A DNA stretch of 12,937 nt from assembly GCA_002470125.1 (NCBI GenBank), contig DKNB01000018.1, forward strand, positions 3,220-16,156, written 5' to 3'. Under the pieces are notes generated by a model. It searched no databases. It saw nothing but the letters and a program-made list of their open reading frames with translations, and had not been told where the DNA came from. Position numbers and translations under genes: made by a program. The DNA is from Gallionellales bacterium UBA7399. GTDB lineage: Bacteria > Pseudomonadota > Gammaproteobacteria > Burkholderiales > Gallionellaceae. Below are positions 1 through 7,733 of this stretch, piece by piece; the first letter of the stretch is position 1, and every line of letters starts with the position of its first letter.

Positions 1-1044
1 ATCCTAATGACTGGTTTGCAGGGTGCCGGCAAAACCACAACAAGCGGGAAGCTGGCCAAGCTGTTGCATGAGAAAGAAAAGAAGCGGGTATTGTTAGTAA
101 GTTGCGATATATATCGTCCTGCCGCAATTGAGCAGCTACAAACTCTAGCGCAGCAACTAAAAATTGATTTTTTTGTTTCAAATAACAACCAAAATCCATG
201 TGATATAGCACTGGCTGCACTAGCTTATGCACGTACACATCATCACGATGTGTTAATCGTAGATACTGCCGGTCGTCTTGCGATTAACACCGCAATGATG
301 GAGGAAATTCAACAGCTACACGAGGCGCTTGATCCAGTTGAAACTATTTTTGTGGTAGATGCCATGGCCGGACAGGATGCCGCAACGACCGCCAAAGCCT
401 TTAGTGAAGCACTACCACTTACTGGCATCATCCTAACCAAACTTGATGGCGACGCACGAGGTGGCGCAGCGCTATCGGTGCGTCACCTCACTGGAAAGCC
501 AATCAAGTTTATTGGATTGAGTGAAAAACTTAATGGACTGGAAGCATTTCATCCAGAACGTATGGCTTCACGCATACTGGGTATGGGCGATGTGCTATCA
601 CTGATTGAGGACGTTCAACGTGGAATCAATCAAACCGAAGCCGAGAAATTGGCTAGAAAAGTCAAGTTTGGGCAAGCATTCGATCTCAATGATTTCAAGA
701 TTCAGCTTTCACAAATGCGTCAAATGGGTGGAATGTCTGCCTTGCTGGATAAACTACCGTCTCAGTTAAGCCAAAACGTAACAAGCACCCAGATGGATGA
801 TCGCATCATGCATCGAAATGAAGGCATAATTAATTCAATGACGTCACTGGAACGATCAAACCCAGAGCTCATCAAGGCTTCACGGAAGCGACGTATCGCA
901 ACCGGGGCGGGGGTTCAGGTAATGCATGTCAACCAACTTTTAAATCAGTTTGAGCAAGCTCAGAAAATGATGAAAATGTTCGCCAAGGGCGGCGCAGGGA
1001 AAATAATGCGCAGCATAAAGGGTGTTTTACCAGGAAGGCGTTAG
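1..1044 (+). CDS. ffh: Signal recognition particle protein Ffh (SRP54 homologue), 5'-truncated
   Basis: This is the GTPase subunit of the signal recognition particle. With 4.5S RNA it binds signal sequences of nascent membrane proteins and delivers ribosomes to the receptor FtsY. The frame is open from base 1, so the gene starts outside the window; 347 of about 450 residues remain. The visible part begins just before the P-loop GLQGAGKTT (G1), followed by DTAGR (G3), TKLDGDARGG (G4 region) and the conserved ILGMGDVLSLIE linker. The methionine-rich M domain fills the last third, with SQMRQMGGM, the RNA-binding SRKRRIATGAG stretch and a basic KGVLPGRR tail. The N-terminal four-helix bundle is missing only because of the window edge. 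No 16S-processing or ribosomal genes (rpsP, rimM, trmD) follow, unlike many proteobacteria. The family assignment is essentially certain. Confidence 0.97.
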   Translation: MLMTGLQGAGKTTTSGKLAKLLHEKEKKRVLLVSCDIYRPAAIEQLQTLAQQLKIDFFVSNNNQNPCDIALAALAYARTHHHDVLIVDTAGRLAINTAMMEEIQQLHEALDPVETIFVVDAMAGQDAATTAKAFSEALPLTGIILTKLDGDARGGAALSVRHLTGKPIKFIGLSEKLNGLEAFHPERMASRILGMGDVLSLIEDVQRGINQTEAEKLARKVKFGQAFDLNDFKIQLSQMRQMGGMSALLDKLPSQLSQNVTSTQMDDRIMHRNEGIINSMTSLERSNPELIKASRKRRIATGAGVQVMHVNQLLNQFEQAQKMMKMFAKGGAGKIMRSIKGVLPGRR

Positions 1045-1256
1045 CATTTGCAACTCACAACAACACTCTCACTTCATTGGATCATATTTGGACCCCAAAC
1101 GGCAAAACAAAAGGTCTTGCAATCCGCACCCAAAAATACAATAATCGGGAAACTTAGGCGTAGCCAAATCGGCGATATAGTCACCCTAACCCTGCAAAAC
1201 TTTACAATCTATCCTATAAGCCTTGCTTATACATTAGAATCAAAGCTATGACAGCC

Positions 1257-1276
1257 TAAATTTCATATTAAATTTA
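1257..1276. promoter_or_regulatory. AT-rich near-perfect 20-bp palindrome upstream of tonB
   Basis: The 20 bases read TAAATTTCAT then ATTAAATTTA, and 9 of 10 base pairs are complementary (only C1264/T1269 mismatches). It lies 22 nt before the chosen tonB start. The rest of 1045-1298 holds no recognisable gene; a -10-like TAGAAT is at 1235-1240, but no good -35 precedes it. The size and position suit an operator for an iron-regulated tonB-exbB-exbD transcript. The sequence is not a good match to the classical Fur 7-1-7 consensus, so the binding protein is an inference. Confidence 0.35.
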
Positions 1277-1298
1277 GTTGAAATCACTTGAACGGCAC

Positions 1299-2006
1299 AT
1301 GAGCGCAATATTATTACCCGTAACACACAATGAATATCGAGTGACTTGGCCACAGGCTAAACGTCTGCTGTCATTAATAGCTGTAATCTTAATGCATATT
1401 GTATTTTTCTATTTATTATTAAACAACCGACCTGATCAAACCCCTCAAAAAACAAGAGCAGCATCACCAAAGGAAGTGACTGTTAGCTTAATTACACTCA
1501 GCAATATCCCGGAGCCAAAGCCGCCGACACCCCAGCCAACACCACTCAGACCGCCACCCATAAAAAAAATTATCACCCCGCCCCCCGTGATTCCGATAAT
1601 TAATGAAGCGCCAGCAGAGCAGGCGATCGTAAAGTCGCCCATCTTGCCTAAGTCACCTCCAGTAACCACTTCGCCAGAGCCGATACCATTGACCCCCGTC
1701 CCGGCGCCTCCGCAACAGCCGAAAACTATCTCCACTGGCGTGGAGTACCTGCATGCACCAAAATTAGAGTATCCATCTCTTGCTAGGCGCATGGGTGAGG
1801 AGGGGCGTGTTGCGTTAAGGGTGTTGATAGATGAAAATGGCCACCCGACCCGAGTTGACGTACAAAAAACATCTGGATTCGCTAGGCTTGACTCAGCCGC
1901 ACAGCAGGCTGTATTACATGCCACGTTTAAACCACATATTGAAAATGGTAAGGCAACCGCTGTTTATGTAATATTGCCTTTTGATTTTCATTTAGATAAC
2001 CAATAG
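1299..2006 (+). CDS. tonB: Energy transducer TonB
   Basis: TonB spans the periplasm and carries proton-motive energy from ExbB-ExbD in the inner membrane to outer-membrane receptors for siderophores, haem or vitamin B12. From this start the protein is 235 residues: a short cytoplasmic N-terminus, one membrane anchor (LLSLIAVILMHIVFFYLLL, about residues 24-42), a long proline-rich periplasmic spacer (about 60-145, with PKPPTPQPTP and RPPPIKK runs), then the C-terminal TonB fold beginning near LEYPSLARRMGEEGRVALRVLI and ending VILPFDFHLDNQ. The YP pair and the SGFARLD segment are typical of the family. The ATG at 1299 is preferred. A TTG at 1278 would add seven residues, but neither start has a clear ribosome-binding site. 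exbB starts 11 nt after the stop, so the two are co-transcribed. Confidence 0.9.
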   Translation: MSAILLPVTHNEYRVTWPQAKRLLSLIAVILMHIVFFYLLLNNRPDQTPQKTRAASPKEVTVSLITLSNIPEPKPPTPQPTPLRPPPIKKIITPPPVIPIINEAPAEQAIVKSPILPKSPPVTTSPEPIPLTPVPAPPQQPKTISTGVEYLHAPKLEYPSLARRMGEEGRVALRVLIDENGHPTRVDVQKTSGFARLDSAAQQAVLHATFKPHIENGKATAVYVILPFDFHLDNQ

Positions 2007-2017
2007 AAGGAATCGCT

Positions 2018-2746
2018 ATGTCAACAAACCCTTATGGATTACAAAGCCTATGGATTCAGGGCGATTTAATTATTCAAGGCGTCACTTTATTGCTGATCGT
2101 TATGTCAATCGCATCGTGGTTCGTGATCGTTACTAAAGCAATACAACTCCTAACATACCGTCGTGCATCGCATGCCGCTGGGCACACATTCTGGGACACT
2201 ACAAATCTCATAGAGGGTGTTGCTACACTTGGCACTCAAAATCCATTTGCGGACATCGCGCAAGCGGGTGTAACAGCCATGTATCATCATGCCGCACACA
2301 AGGGTCACTTGCATGATCAACTGCTAGTTAGTGATTGGGTTACACTGTCATTGCGGCAAGCAATAGATGAAACATCTAGTAAGCTACAAACTGGTATGGC
2401 GATACTGGCATCGGTTGGCTCAACCGCTCCATTCGTTGGCTTGCTTGGTACGGTATGGGGAATTTATCACGCCTTAGTGTCAATCGGAACATCTGGGCAC
2501 GCTACCATCGACAAGGTTGCCGGGCCAGTTGGTGAGGCACTAATCATGACAGCACTGGGCTTAGCGGTCGCCATACCAGCTACCTTTGGATATAACGCCT
2601 TAGTTCGAAGCAATAAATCAACTATCGCAAAGTTAAATAAGTTTGGATTTGATCTGCATGCCCTCTTTGTAACCGGTGCGAGATCAAGTCGCACCGACAT
2701 TGTCGGCGGACACAATGACAGATCCGATCCTGGTGGGAGTCTGTAA
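2018..2746 (+). CDS. exbB: ExbB, MotA/TolQ/ExbB proton channel family protein
   Basis: ExbB is the multi-spanning inner-membrane scaffold of the TonB energising complex. It forms the proton channel with ExbD and drives TonB. The 242-residue product has the family's three-helix layout: an N-terminal helix (LIIQGVTLLLIVMSIASWFVIVTKAIQ), a long cytoplasmic loop, and a paired helix region with MAILASVGSTAPFVGLLGTVWGIYHAL and VGEALIMTALGLAVAIPATFGYN. The GLLGTVWGI and EALIMTALGLAVAIPA stretches are family signatures. A strong Shine-Dalgarno AAGGA at 2007-2011 sits 6 nt before the ATG. The stop codon shares one base with the exbD start (TAATG), which suggests translational coupling. TolQ is the main alternative, but the tonB and exbD neighbours and the absence of tolR, tolA or tolB favour ExbB. 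Confidence 0.95.
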   Translation: MSTNPYGLQSLWIQGDLIIQGVTLLLIVMSIASWFVIVTKAIQLLTYRRASHAAGHTFWDTTNLIEGVATLGTQNPFADIAQAGVTAMYHHAAHKGHLHDQLLVSDWVTLSLRQAIDETSSKLQTGMAILASVGSTAPFVGLLGTVWGIYHALVSIGTSGHATIDKVAGPVGEALIMTALGLAVAIPATFGYNALVRSNKSTIAKLNKFGFDLHALFVTGARSSRTDIVGGHNDRSDPGGSL

Positions 2747-3159
2747 TGGCAATGGGCTCCCTATCCGATGACGACGACGATTTCAATCCAGAAATCAATA
2801 CTACGCCATTGGTTGACGTAATGCTGGTGCTACTAATAATTTTCATTATTACAATTCCAGTAATAAATGACAGCGTTAAGATAGACCTACCGCAAGCGAC
2901 CAACCAGCACAATGAAATTCAGCCTGAAAATATCAACCTATCTATCAATTCTCAAGGGGTTGTGTATTGGAATACTGAAATTATTGATGACAAACAAATG
3001 AGTGCTCGCATTGCTGAGGCCTCCAAAAGAACGCCTCAGCCAGAATTGCATCTACGCGCAGAACGTACCACCCAATATGAAAAAATTGTACAAGTAATGG
3101 CTGCCGCGCAATCCGGCGGACTCAGAAAAATAGGTTTCATAACTGATCCACAAGATTAG
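2746..3159 (+). CDS. exbD: ExbD, biopolymer transport protein
   Basis: ExbD is the single-span partner of ExbB; its membrane aspartate is thought to carry protons that power TonB. The 137-residue protein has an acidic cytoplasmic N-terminus (a run of five aspartates at residues 8-12), the signature FNPEINTTPLVDVMLVLLIIFIIT, and a periplasmic domain ending RKIGFITDPQD. The conserved proton-path aspartate is D24 in PLVDVML. The ATG overlaps the exbB stop by one base. A GGGAG ribosome-binding site at 2735-2739 lies inside the end of exbB. A second in-frame ATG at 2752 would give a protein two residues shorter. Length and motifs are ordinary for ExbD; TolR is less likely given the neighbours. Confidence 0.95.
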   Translation: MAMGSLSDDDDDFNPEINTTPLVDVMLVLLIIFIITIPVINDSVKIDLPQATNQHNEIQPENINLSINSQGVVYWNTEIIDDKQMSARIAEASKRTPQPELHLRAERTTQYEKIVQVMAAAQSGGLRKIGFITDPQD

Positions 3160-3187
3160 CGCCCCAAAAGCTATTTGGCATACAAGT

Positions 3188-3245
3188 ATTGTTATCAATA
3201 TTCACAATGTGCACGCATTGTTATTGGTCTGCAGAGCAGTATATC
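3188..3245 (+). promoter_or_regulatory. Putative fur promoter with overlapping inverted and direct repeats
   Basis: A -35-like TTGTTA (3218-3223) and a -10-like TATATC (3240-3245), each 4/6 to sigma-70 consensus, are 16 bp apart and about 50 nt before the fur start. The -35 overlaps the right arm of an inverted repeat, ACAATG (3204-3209) and CATTGT (3216-3221). The octamer ATTGTTAT also occurs twice on the same strand, at 3188-3195 and 3217-3224, 29 bp apart. The arrangement suits an operator, perhaps autoregulation by Fur, but the repeats match the classical Fur box poorly. This reading comes only from sequence inspection. Confidence 0.35.
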
Positions 3246-3286
3246 GGCCCTTGTTCTGCAAACGAGGGCAATAAACCACATGAAAC

Positions 3287-3290
3287 AGGA
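3287..3290 (+). promoter_or_regulatory. Ribosome-binding site that sets the fur start
   Basis: AGGA lies 7 nt before the ATG at 3298. The upstream in-frame starts (ATG 3280, TTG 3175) have no comparable site, so this element supports the shorter Fur. Confidence 0.6.
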
Positions 3291-3297
3291 CGCTTAC

Positions 3298-3723
3298 ATG
3301 CTCAAGCAAAATAATCTCAAAACTGTTGGCCTAAAAACCACCATGCCACGCTTAAAAATTCTAAACTTATTTGAAAATGCTGAAGTGCGACACCTAAGCG
3401 CAGAAGATGTCTACAGGATTCTTATAGGGGAGGGGCTAGATGTTGGATTGGCAACAATATATCGCGTGCTTACCCAATTCGAACAAGCTGGTTTACTTGT
3501 ACGTCATCATTTTGAGACAGGGAAAGCGGTCTTTGAGCTTAACAAAGGTGGGCACCACGATCATTTAATATGCTTACAATGTGGCAGGGTGGAGGAGTTT
3601 CACGATGCTGCAATCGAAAAGCGTCAAATAGAGATCTCCAAGAAACTGGGGTTTTCAATTCGTGATCACGCACTTTATCTCTATGCTGACTGCACAAAAG
3701 TAAATTGCTCTTACAAGGTATAA
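3298..3723 (+). CDS. fur: Ferric uptake regulator Fur
   Basis: Fur is a dimeric metalloregulator that binds DNA with Fe2+ and represses iron-acquisition genes. The 141-residue product (MLKQNNLKTVGLKTTMPRLK...) lines up with standard Fur: a winged-helix domain with the recognition helix near residues 50-65 (GLATIYRVLTQFEQAGLL), a hinge, and the metal/dimerisation domain with GGHHDHLICLQCGRVEEF (residues 84-101; H86, H87, D88, H89, C92, C95). A second cysteine pair, C132 and C137, matches the structural zinc site of E. coli Fur, but the histidine-rich tail is absent. The frame stays open upstream to 3175. The ATG at 3298 is chosen for its ribosome-binding site and the family length. It follows exbD by 138 nt and faces fbpC tail to tail. 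It could be a paralogue such as Zur, but motifs and context favour Fur. Confidence 0.93.
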   Translation: MLKQNNLKTVGLKTTMPRLKILNLFENAEVRHLSAEDVYRILIGEGLDVGLATIYRVLTQFEQAGLLVRHHFETGKAVFELNKGGHHDHLICLQCGRVEEFHDAAIEKRQIEISKKLGFSIRDHALYLYADCTKVNCSYKV

Positions 3724-3789
3724 CCTCACTACCACTGGATTTAATTAATTAAAGAAAATACCTAATCAATATTAAAGACGAAGTCGTAT

Positions 3790-4863
3790 TTACCTCATAG
3801 AATTCCCAATGGAAGCTGCAAACACCACCACATGATCTACCTCAAGACGGATTCCTATCTTCTCACCAATGGCATGATTGTGATGACTTGGCACAATAGA
3901 GAGTACGCGACCACCCCCGGCTAGGCGTAAAGTATAGAGAATATCAGCACCACGGAATGCCTTGTGCTCCACCTGAGCTAGTAGCAAGCTAGTGTCATCG
4001 TGGACAATATCATCTGGACGCAACAGGACCTCTACCGCACAGCCATCATAAATCCCGCATAACTCTTGGCTATTCGGAATCCTCCCATCTAATATACCCA
4101 ATTCAATCTCAACCTGATTGGTGCCAATCATTTTCCCAGACAACAAGACACCCTGACCCACAAAATCTGCAATAAAACGATTTGCAGGCACGTGGTACAA
4201 GTTATAGGCTGTATCCCATTGTTGAATCTTGCCCTCACCCATCACTCCAATCACATCACTCATGGCAAAAGCTTCGCGCTGATCATGAGTGACCACAATA
4301 GCAGTAACGCCCTCTTGCTTAAGTACATCTCGAACTTCCAATGAAAGACGCTCTCGTAGCTCGGCATCCAAATTTGAAAATGGCTCATCCATGAGCAATA
4401 GCCTAGGACAGGGTGCCAATGCTCTAGCAAGGGCCACGCGTTGTTGTTGCCCCCCAGAAAGCTCGTGTGGAAAGGCGTGTCCGGATCTCTCCAATCCAAC
4501 CACTTGAAGCAACTCCTTCACACGAGCCTTACGCTTGTCTCGAGACTGCCCATGCAAACCAAAGTCAATATTGGCAATTACACTTAAATGCGGGAACAAA
4601 GCGTAATCTTGAAACATCATACCAATACGACGCTTTTCTGGAGGAAGCGTGATGCCGGGCATGCTTATACGTTCACCATCAAGAATAATTTCACCACTAG
4701 TGATGGTTTCAAATCCTGCAATAGCACGAAGTACTGTGGTTTTTCCACATCCAGACGGCCCGAGCAAGCAACCAATTTCACCTGGTTTAAGCGCAAATGA
4801 AATATCCCGCAGCACTGTGCTTGTGCTATAGGACTGCCCAACACCTTTAAGTTCAAGTAACAT
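3790..4863 (-). CDS. fbpC: Ferric iron ABC transporter ATP-binding protein (FbpC type)
   Basis: This is the cytoplasmic ATPase that powers the Fe3+ importer encoded upstream in the same operon. The 357 residues contain, in order, Walker A GPSGCGKTT (35-43), the Q-loop FQDYALFPH (about 84-92), signature LSGGQQQR (135-142), Walker B LLLMDEP (155-161), D-loop SNLD (163-166) and the switch histidine in VTHDQREA (H193). The C-terminal third is a TOBE-like domain (LRPDDIVHDD... to LEVDHVVVF), usual in importers of the CUT1/Fbp group. No clear ribosome-binding site precedes the ATG at 4863, and the gene is separated from fbpB by 113 nt, which is longer than expected within such an operon. Sulfate, putrescine or spermidine ATPases look alike; the iron assignment rests on the binding protein and the Fur neighbour. 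Confidence 0.88.
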   Translation of the reverse strand: MLLELKGVGQSYSTSTVLRDISFALKPGEIGCLLGPSGCGKTTVLRAIAGFETITSGEIILDGERISMPGITLPPEKRRIGMMFQDYALFPHLSVIANIDFGLHGQSRDKRKARVKELLQVVGLERSGHAFPHELSGGQQQRVALARALAPCPRLLLMDEPFSNLDAELRERLSLEVRDVLKQEGVTAIVVTHDQREAFAMSDVIGVMGEGKIQQWDTAYNLYHVPANRFIADFVGQGVLLSGKMIGTNQVEIELGILDGRIPNSQELCGIYDGCAVEVLLRPDDIVHDDTSLLLAQVEHKAFRGADILYTLRLAGGGRVLSIVPSHHNHAIGEKIGIRLEVDHVVVFAASIGNSMR

Positions 4864-4887
4864 AATTATTGGATCAAATAGAATACA

Positions 4888-4916
4888 TCATGCCTAGCAT
4901 GAAATTAAAAATTTCC
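4888..4916. repeat. Two abutting hairpins in the fbpB-fbpC gap
   Basis: Two perfect inverted repeats share two bases: TCATGC / GCATGA with a 3-nt loop (4888-4902), and GAAATT / AATTTC with a 3-nt loop (4901-4915). They lie in the 113-nt gap on the transcript between permease and ATPase genes. There is no T-run after either stem on the minus strand, so a classical terminator is unlikely. An RNA-processing or stability element that sets the ATPase level is possible. Confidence 0.4.
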
Positions 4917-4976
4917 AAAATTTTACGGCCACATCGCCCTGCGATTTGTTATGGCACAAAAATTAATTTGGCAAAA

Positions 4977-6623
4977 TTACTTCAGGCGAAATTTGGTTAG
5001 CACAAAAATAGGTACGAGGCCGGCCAATATAAGAGCGACCGCAGGTAGCGCAGCGCGATTCCATTCACCCGCTGAAGTCATTTCAAAAACTCGCACCGCG
5101 AGTGTGTCCCATCCAAATGGTCTGGTCATTAAAGTAATTGGCATTTCCTTGATTACATCCACAAACACTAGTGCCGCTCCAGTTATCAATCCAGCGCGTA
5201 GCATCGGCACATGCACCAGAGCAATTAATTGAGTAGCTGTAACACCAAGGCTGCGTGCGGCCTCATCCATACTGCGGGTAATACGATGCATTTGACTATC
5301 AATTGGATTGTGGGCTACCGCTAAAAAACGAATTAAGTAAGCCAAGAGCATCACCAATAAAGATCCTTCTAGCAGGGGTGCATGTATCCACCCTGCAGTT
5401 ACTAATTTGTTATCTAGCCACGCCACCGGGATAAAGATTCCAACCGCCAAAACGGCTCCGGGCAGAGCGTAGCCAATGGTAGCAATGCGCACCATCATAC
5501 GCAACATCCAATTAGTTTTGTGACGAACGCCGTAACTCAAAAACAGAGCAGCCATCACCACCAGCAAGGAAGCTAAAAAACCCAACATCAGGGAGTGTGC
5601 CAAAAAATTAAAGTAACGTTCATCTAGATCCTGCCGCACTACTTCCGATGCCCATAACAACAATTGGATAACGGGCACAATAAAACCAAATATTAAGATT
5701 GCCGAACAAAAAGTAGTCGCCAGCCAAGCTCGCTTACCAGTAAGCTGAATGCGATTCTGGACGCTATGCCTACCCACCTGATTGTACCGCACACGTGTGC
5801 GTGTTTGCTGCTCCGCCATTACAACAATCAATACGAACATAATCAACAGAGAGGCCAATTGCGAAGCAGCTTGCAACGAAAATAAAGAGAACCAGGCCTT
5901 ATACATAGCGGTAGTAAAGGTATCGTAATTAAAAGCTGCCACAGTCCCAAAATCTGCCAGCACCTCCATCAGAGCGAGCATGACCCCACCTACAATCCAT
6001 GGGCGCGCCATCGGCAGTGCAACCCTAAAAAATCCAATCGTGGGTGAGAAACCTAGAGACTGAGCAACTTCTATCGCATGCTTACCCTGAGTAAGAAAAG
6101 CATTACGGGCAACCAAATAAACGTAAGGGTAAAGTGCCAATGTCATCACTGCAATCACACCGCCTCCCGATCTAATCTCCGGAAATTTGATTGGCCCCCA
6201 ATATTCTCGCGTGAATGTTTGTATTGGTCCGGTAAAATCAAGTAGCCCAATGGCGACAAATGCAGTTACATAAGCAGGAATTGCTAGCGGCAACAGTAAT
6301 GCCCAAGAGAACTGCTTGCGTCCAGGAAAATCACAAACAGCCGTAAGCCACGCTAAAGCAATCCCTATGACTGCCACGCTCAGCCCAACACCCAACACCA
6401 ACAAAAAGGTATTGGTTAACAATTGTGGCAACTGATACTCTACAAAATGCATCCAGATGTCCCGCTCTGGTGCAAACAAGGAGCTAACCAGCACAGCGAC
6501 AGGGATCAAAGTTAGCGCTGTGATCAATGTAATTACACAAATCCAACCATCCGGTAACGGCAAGCCAGCGGCAAATCCACTCTTGGTGGGCTTTGATACA
6601 GCGAGCGCAGGGGGTTGTTTCAT
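4977..6623 (-). CDS. fbpB: Ferric iron ABC transporter permease (FbpB type), fused two-domain
   Basis: This inner-membrane permease forms the channel of the Fe3+ importer. It is 548 residues with many hydrophobic helices and two tandem permease domains in one chain, as in FbpB/AfuB/SfuB. Each half carries an EAA-type loop that docks to the ATPase: EVAQSLGFSPTIGFFRVALP (about 185-204) and DEAARSLGVTATQLIALVHVP (about 453-473). The first helix begins near residue 28 after a short cytoplasmic tail. The ATG at 6623 is 10 nt after the fbpA stop, and the Shine-Dalgarno is weak (AGAAA). The fused form means one chain supplies both transmembrane halves. Polyamine or thiamine permeases are the nearest alternatives; the preceding tyrosine-rich binding protein favours iron. 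Confidence 0.9.
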   Translation of the reverse strand: MKQPPALAVSKPTKSGFAAGLPLPDGWICVITLITALTLIPVAVLVSSLFAPERDIWMHFVEYQLPQLLTNTFLLVLGVGLSVAVIGIALAWLTAVCDFPGRKQFSWALLLPLAIPAYVTAFVAIGLLDFTGPIQTFTREYWGPIKFPEIRSGGGVIAVMTLALYPYVYLVARNAFLTQGKHAIEVAQSLGFSPTIGFFRVALPMARPWIVGGVMLALMEVLADFGTVAAFNYDTFTTAMYKAWFSLFSLQAASQLASLLIMFVLIVVMAEQQTRTRVRYNQVGRHSVQNRIQLTGKRAWLATTFCSAILIFGFIVPVIQLLLWASEVVRQDLDERYFNFLAHSLMLGFLASLLVVMAALFLSYGVRHKTNWMLRMMVRIATIGYALPGAVLAVGIFIPVAWLDNKLVTAGWIHAPLLEGSLLVMLLAYLIRFLAVAHNPIDSQMHRITRSMDEAARSLGVTATQLIALVHVPMLRAGLITGAALVFVDVIKEMPITLMTRPFGWDTLAVRVFEMTSAGEWNRAALPAVALILAGLVPIFVLTKFRLK

Positions 6624-6633
6624 TTTCTATGAC

Positions 6634-7659
6634 TTATTGATACTTGGCGCGATCCATCAACTTAACTGCGGCAGCCTGCAATTCGCCGGCCTTTACCACA
6701 TTTAATGAATTTTTCTTAAATTTCCCCCATATGGCAACCGCTGGATCAGCTTGTACCATACTGTTTACTGGGTACTCCATATTTGCATCAGCAAATAAAT
6801 TTTGCGCTTTTTCCGATGACATCCATTCTATAAATCTTATGGCAGCTGCTTTATTTTTGGCATAACGAGTAACACCCGCACCGGAAATATTGACATGCAC
6901 ACCACTCTCACCCACGCCCTGATTCGGCCAAAAAATATCGAGTGGTAGATTTGATACCTTTTTCATCAGTGCACCATAATAGTAAGTGTTAACTATGGTA
7001 ACGTCGCACTGCCCAGCTGCCACTGCACTCATCGCTCGATTGTCATCTGGAAAAGGAGTGGTAGCTAAATTGACCACCCAAGACTGCACAATCTTTTCAG
7101 TCTTCGGTTCGCCATACTCCTGGATCATCATCGCCACTAATGATTGGTTATATACCGATTTTGAGGTACGCAAACACAGGCGCGCCCTCCATTTTGATTG
7201 ACCCAAATCAGCATAGGTTGATAGATCGGATCGCTTGACCTTATTCCGGTTGTAAACAATAGTACGAGCACGTACCGACAAACCAAACCATTGGCCCAAG
7301 GGATCGCGCAAGTTGGCTGGAATATTGTGTAACAACGTCTTGGATTGCACAGATTGCAATAAACCTAGGTTAGATGCTTGCCACAAATTACCGGCATCTG
7401 AAGTAATTAAGACATCCGCGAGAGTATTGACGCCCTCCGCCTTGATTTTCTGTAGCAACGCCCCTTCTTTATCTGTAACAAACTTAATAGAAACACCAGT
7501 CTCCTTGGTATAGGCATCAAATAATGGCTTAATGAGCTGTTCATTACGAGCAGAGTACACCACAATTTCAGCAGCAGTCGCCACCATCGTCATGGTTATC
7601 GCAGCGACAGTAGCGGTAAAAATGCTAAAGTGCAGTAACAACTTTTGTTTCTTCGTCAT
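6634..7659 (-). CDS. fbpA: Periplasmic ferric iron-binding protein (FbpA/FutA type)
   Basis: This is the solute-binding protein that captures Fe3+ in the periplasm and hands it to the FbpB-FbpC importer. From the ATG at 7659 it is 341 residues: a signal peptide of about 29-30 residues (MTKKQKLLLHFSIFTATVAAI..., A-rich end before EIVVYSARNEQ), then a type II periplasmic-binding fold. Family features include VVYSARNEQLIKPLFDAYTKETG at the mature start, VLITSDAGNL, RTIVYNR, and VNTYYYGALMKK, whose tyrosine cluster (about Y226-Y228) corresponds to the iron-coordinating tyrosines of FbpA/FutA. Starts at 7668 (GTG) and 7671 (TTG) are in frame, but GGTGG lies just before the ATG. It is first in a fbpA-fbpB-fbpC operon with a candidate Fur site upstream. 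Specificity for Fe3+ is inferred from family and context. Confidence 0.92.
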   Translation of the reverse strand: MTKKQKLLLHFSIFTATVAAITMTMVATAAEIVVYSARNEQLIKPLFDAYTKETGVSIKFVTDKEGALLQKIKAEGVNTLADVLITSDAGNLWQASNLGLLQSVQSKTLLHNIPANLRDPLGQWFGLSVRARTIVYNRNKVKRSDLSTYADLGQSKWRARLCLRTSKSVYNQSLVAMMIQEYGEPKTEKIVQSWVVNLATTPFPDDNRAMSAVAAGQCDVTIVNTYYYGALMKKVSNLPLDIFWPNQGVGESGVHVNISGAGVTRYAKNKAAAIRFIEWMSSEKAQNLFADANMEYPVNSMVQADPAVAIWGKFKKNSLNVVKAGELQAAAVKLMDRAKYQ

Positions 7660-7664
7660 TGTGT

Positions 7665-7669
7665 CCACC
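7665..7669 (-). promoter_or_regulatory. Ribosome-binding site that sets the fbpA start
   Basis: On the minus strand GGTGG sits 5 nt before the ATG at 7659. It overlaps the alternative TTG/GTG starts, so it supports initiation at the ATG. Confidence 0.55.
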
Positions 7670-7733
7670 AAAAGTCACCCATCTGAATATTCATACAAAA
7701 TAAAAAATCACGTCCACTTCAGTTAACCACAAA

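Noticed and set aside
1048..1251. 67-codon open frame with a TTG start between ffh and tonB
   Set aside because: No family resemblance, an unusual start and only a distant AAGG; the composition does not look like a conserved protein. It remains possible but is unsupported.
1445..1924. 159-codon open frame on the minus strand
   Set aside because: It is the antisense of the proline-rich part of tonB; the glycine/valine-rich translation is the expected shadow of proline codons.
3175..3297. N-terminal extension of Fur from the TTG at 3175 or ATG at 3280
   Set aside because: The extension is unlike any part of Fur, and only the ATG at 3298 has a good ribosome-binding site and gives family length.
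3773..3792. Weak hairpin (TAAAGACG / CGTATTTA) between the convergent fur and fbpC ends, as a terminator
   Set aside because: AT-rich stem with a G/A mismatch and no clear T-run; it also overlaps the fbpC stop codon. Too weak to call.
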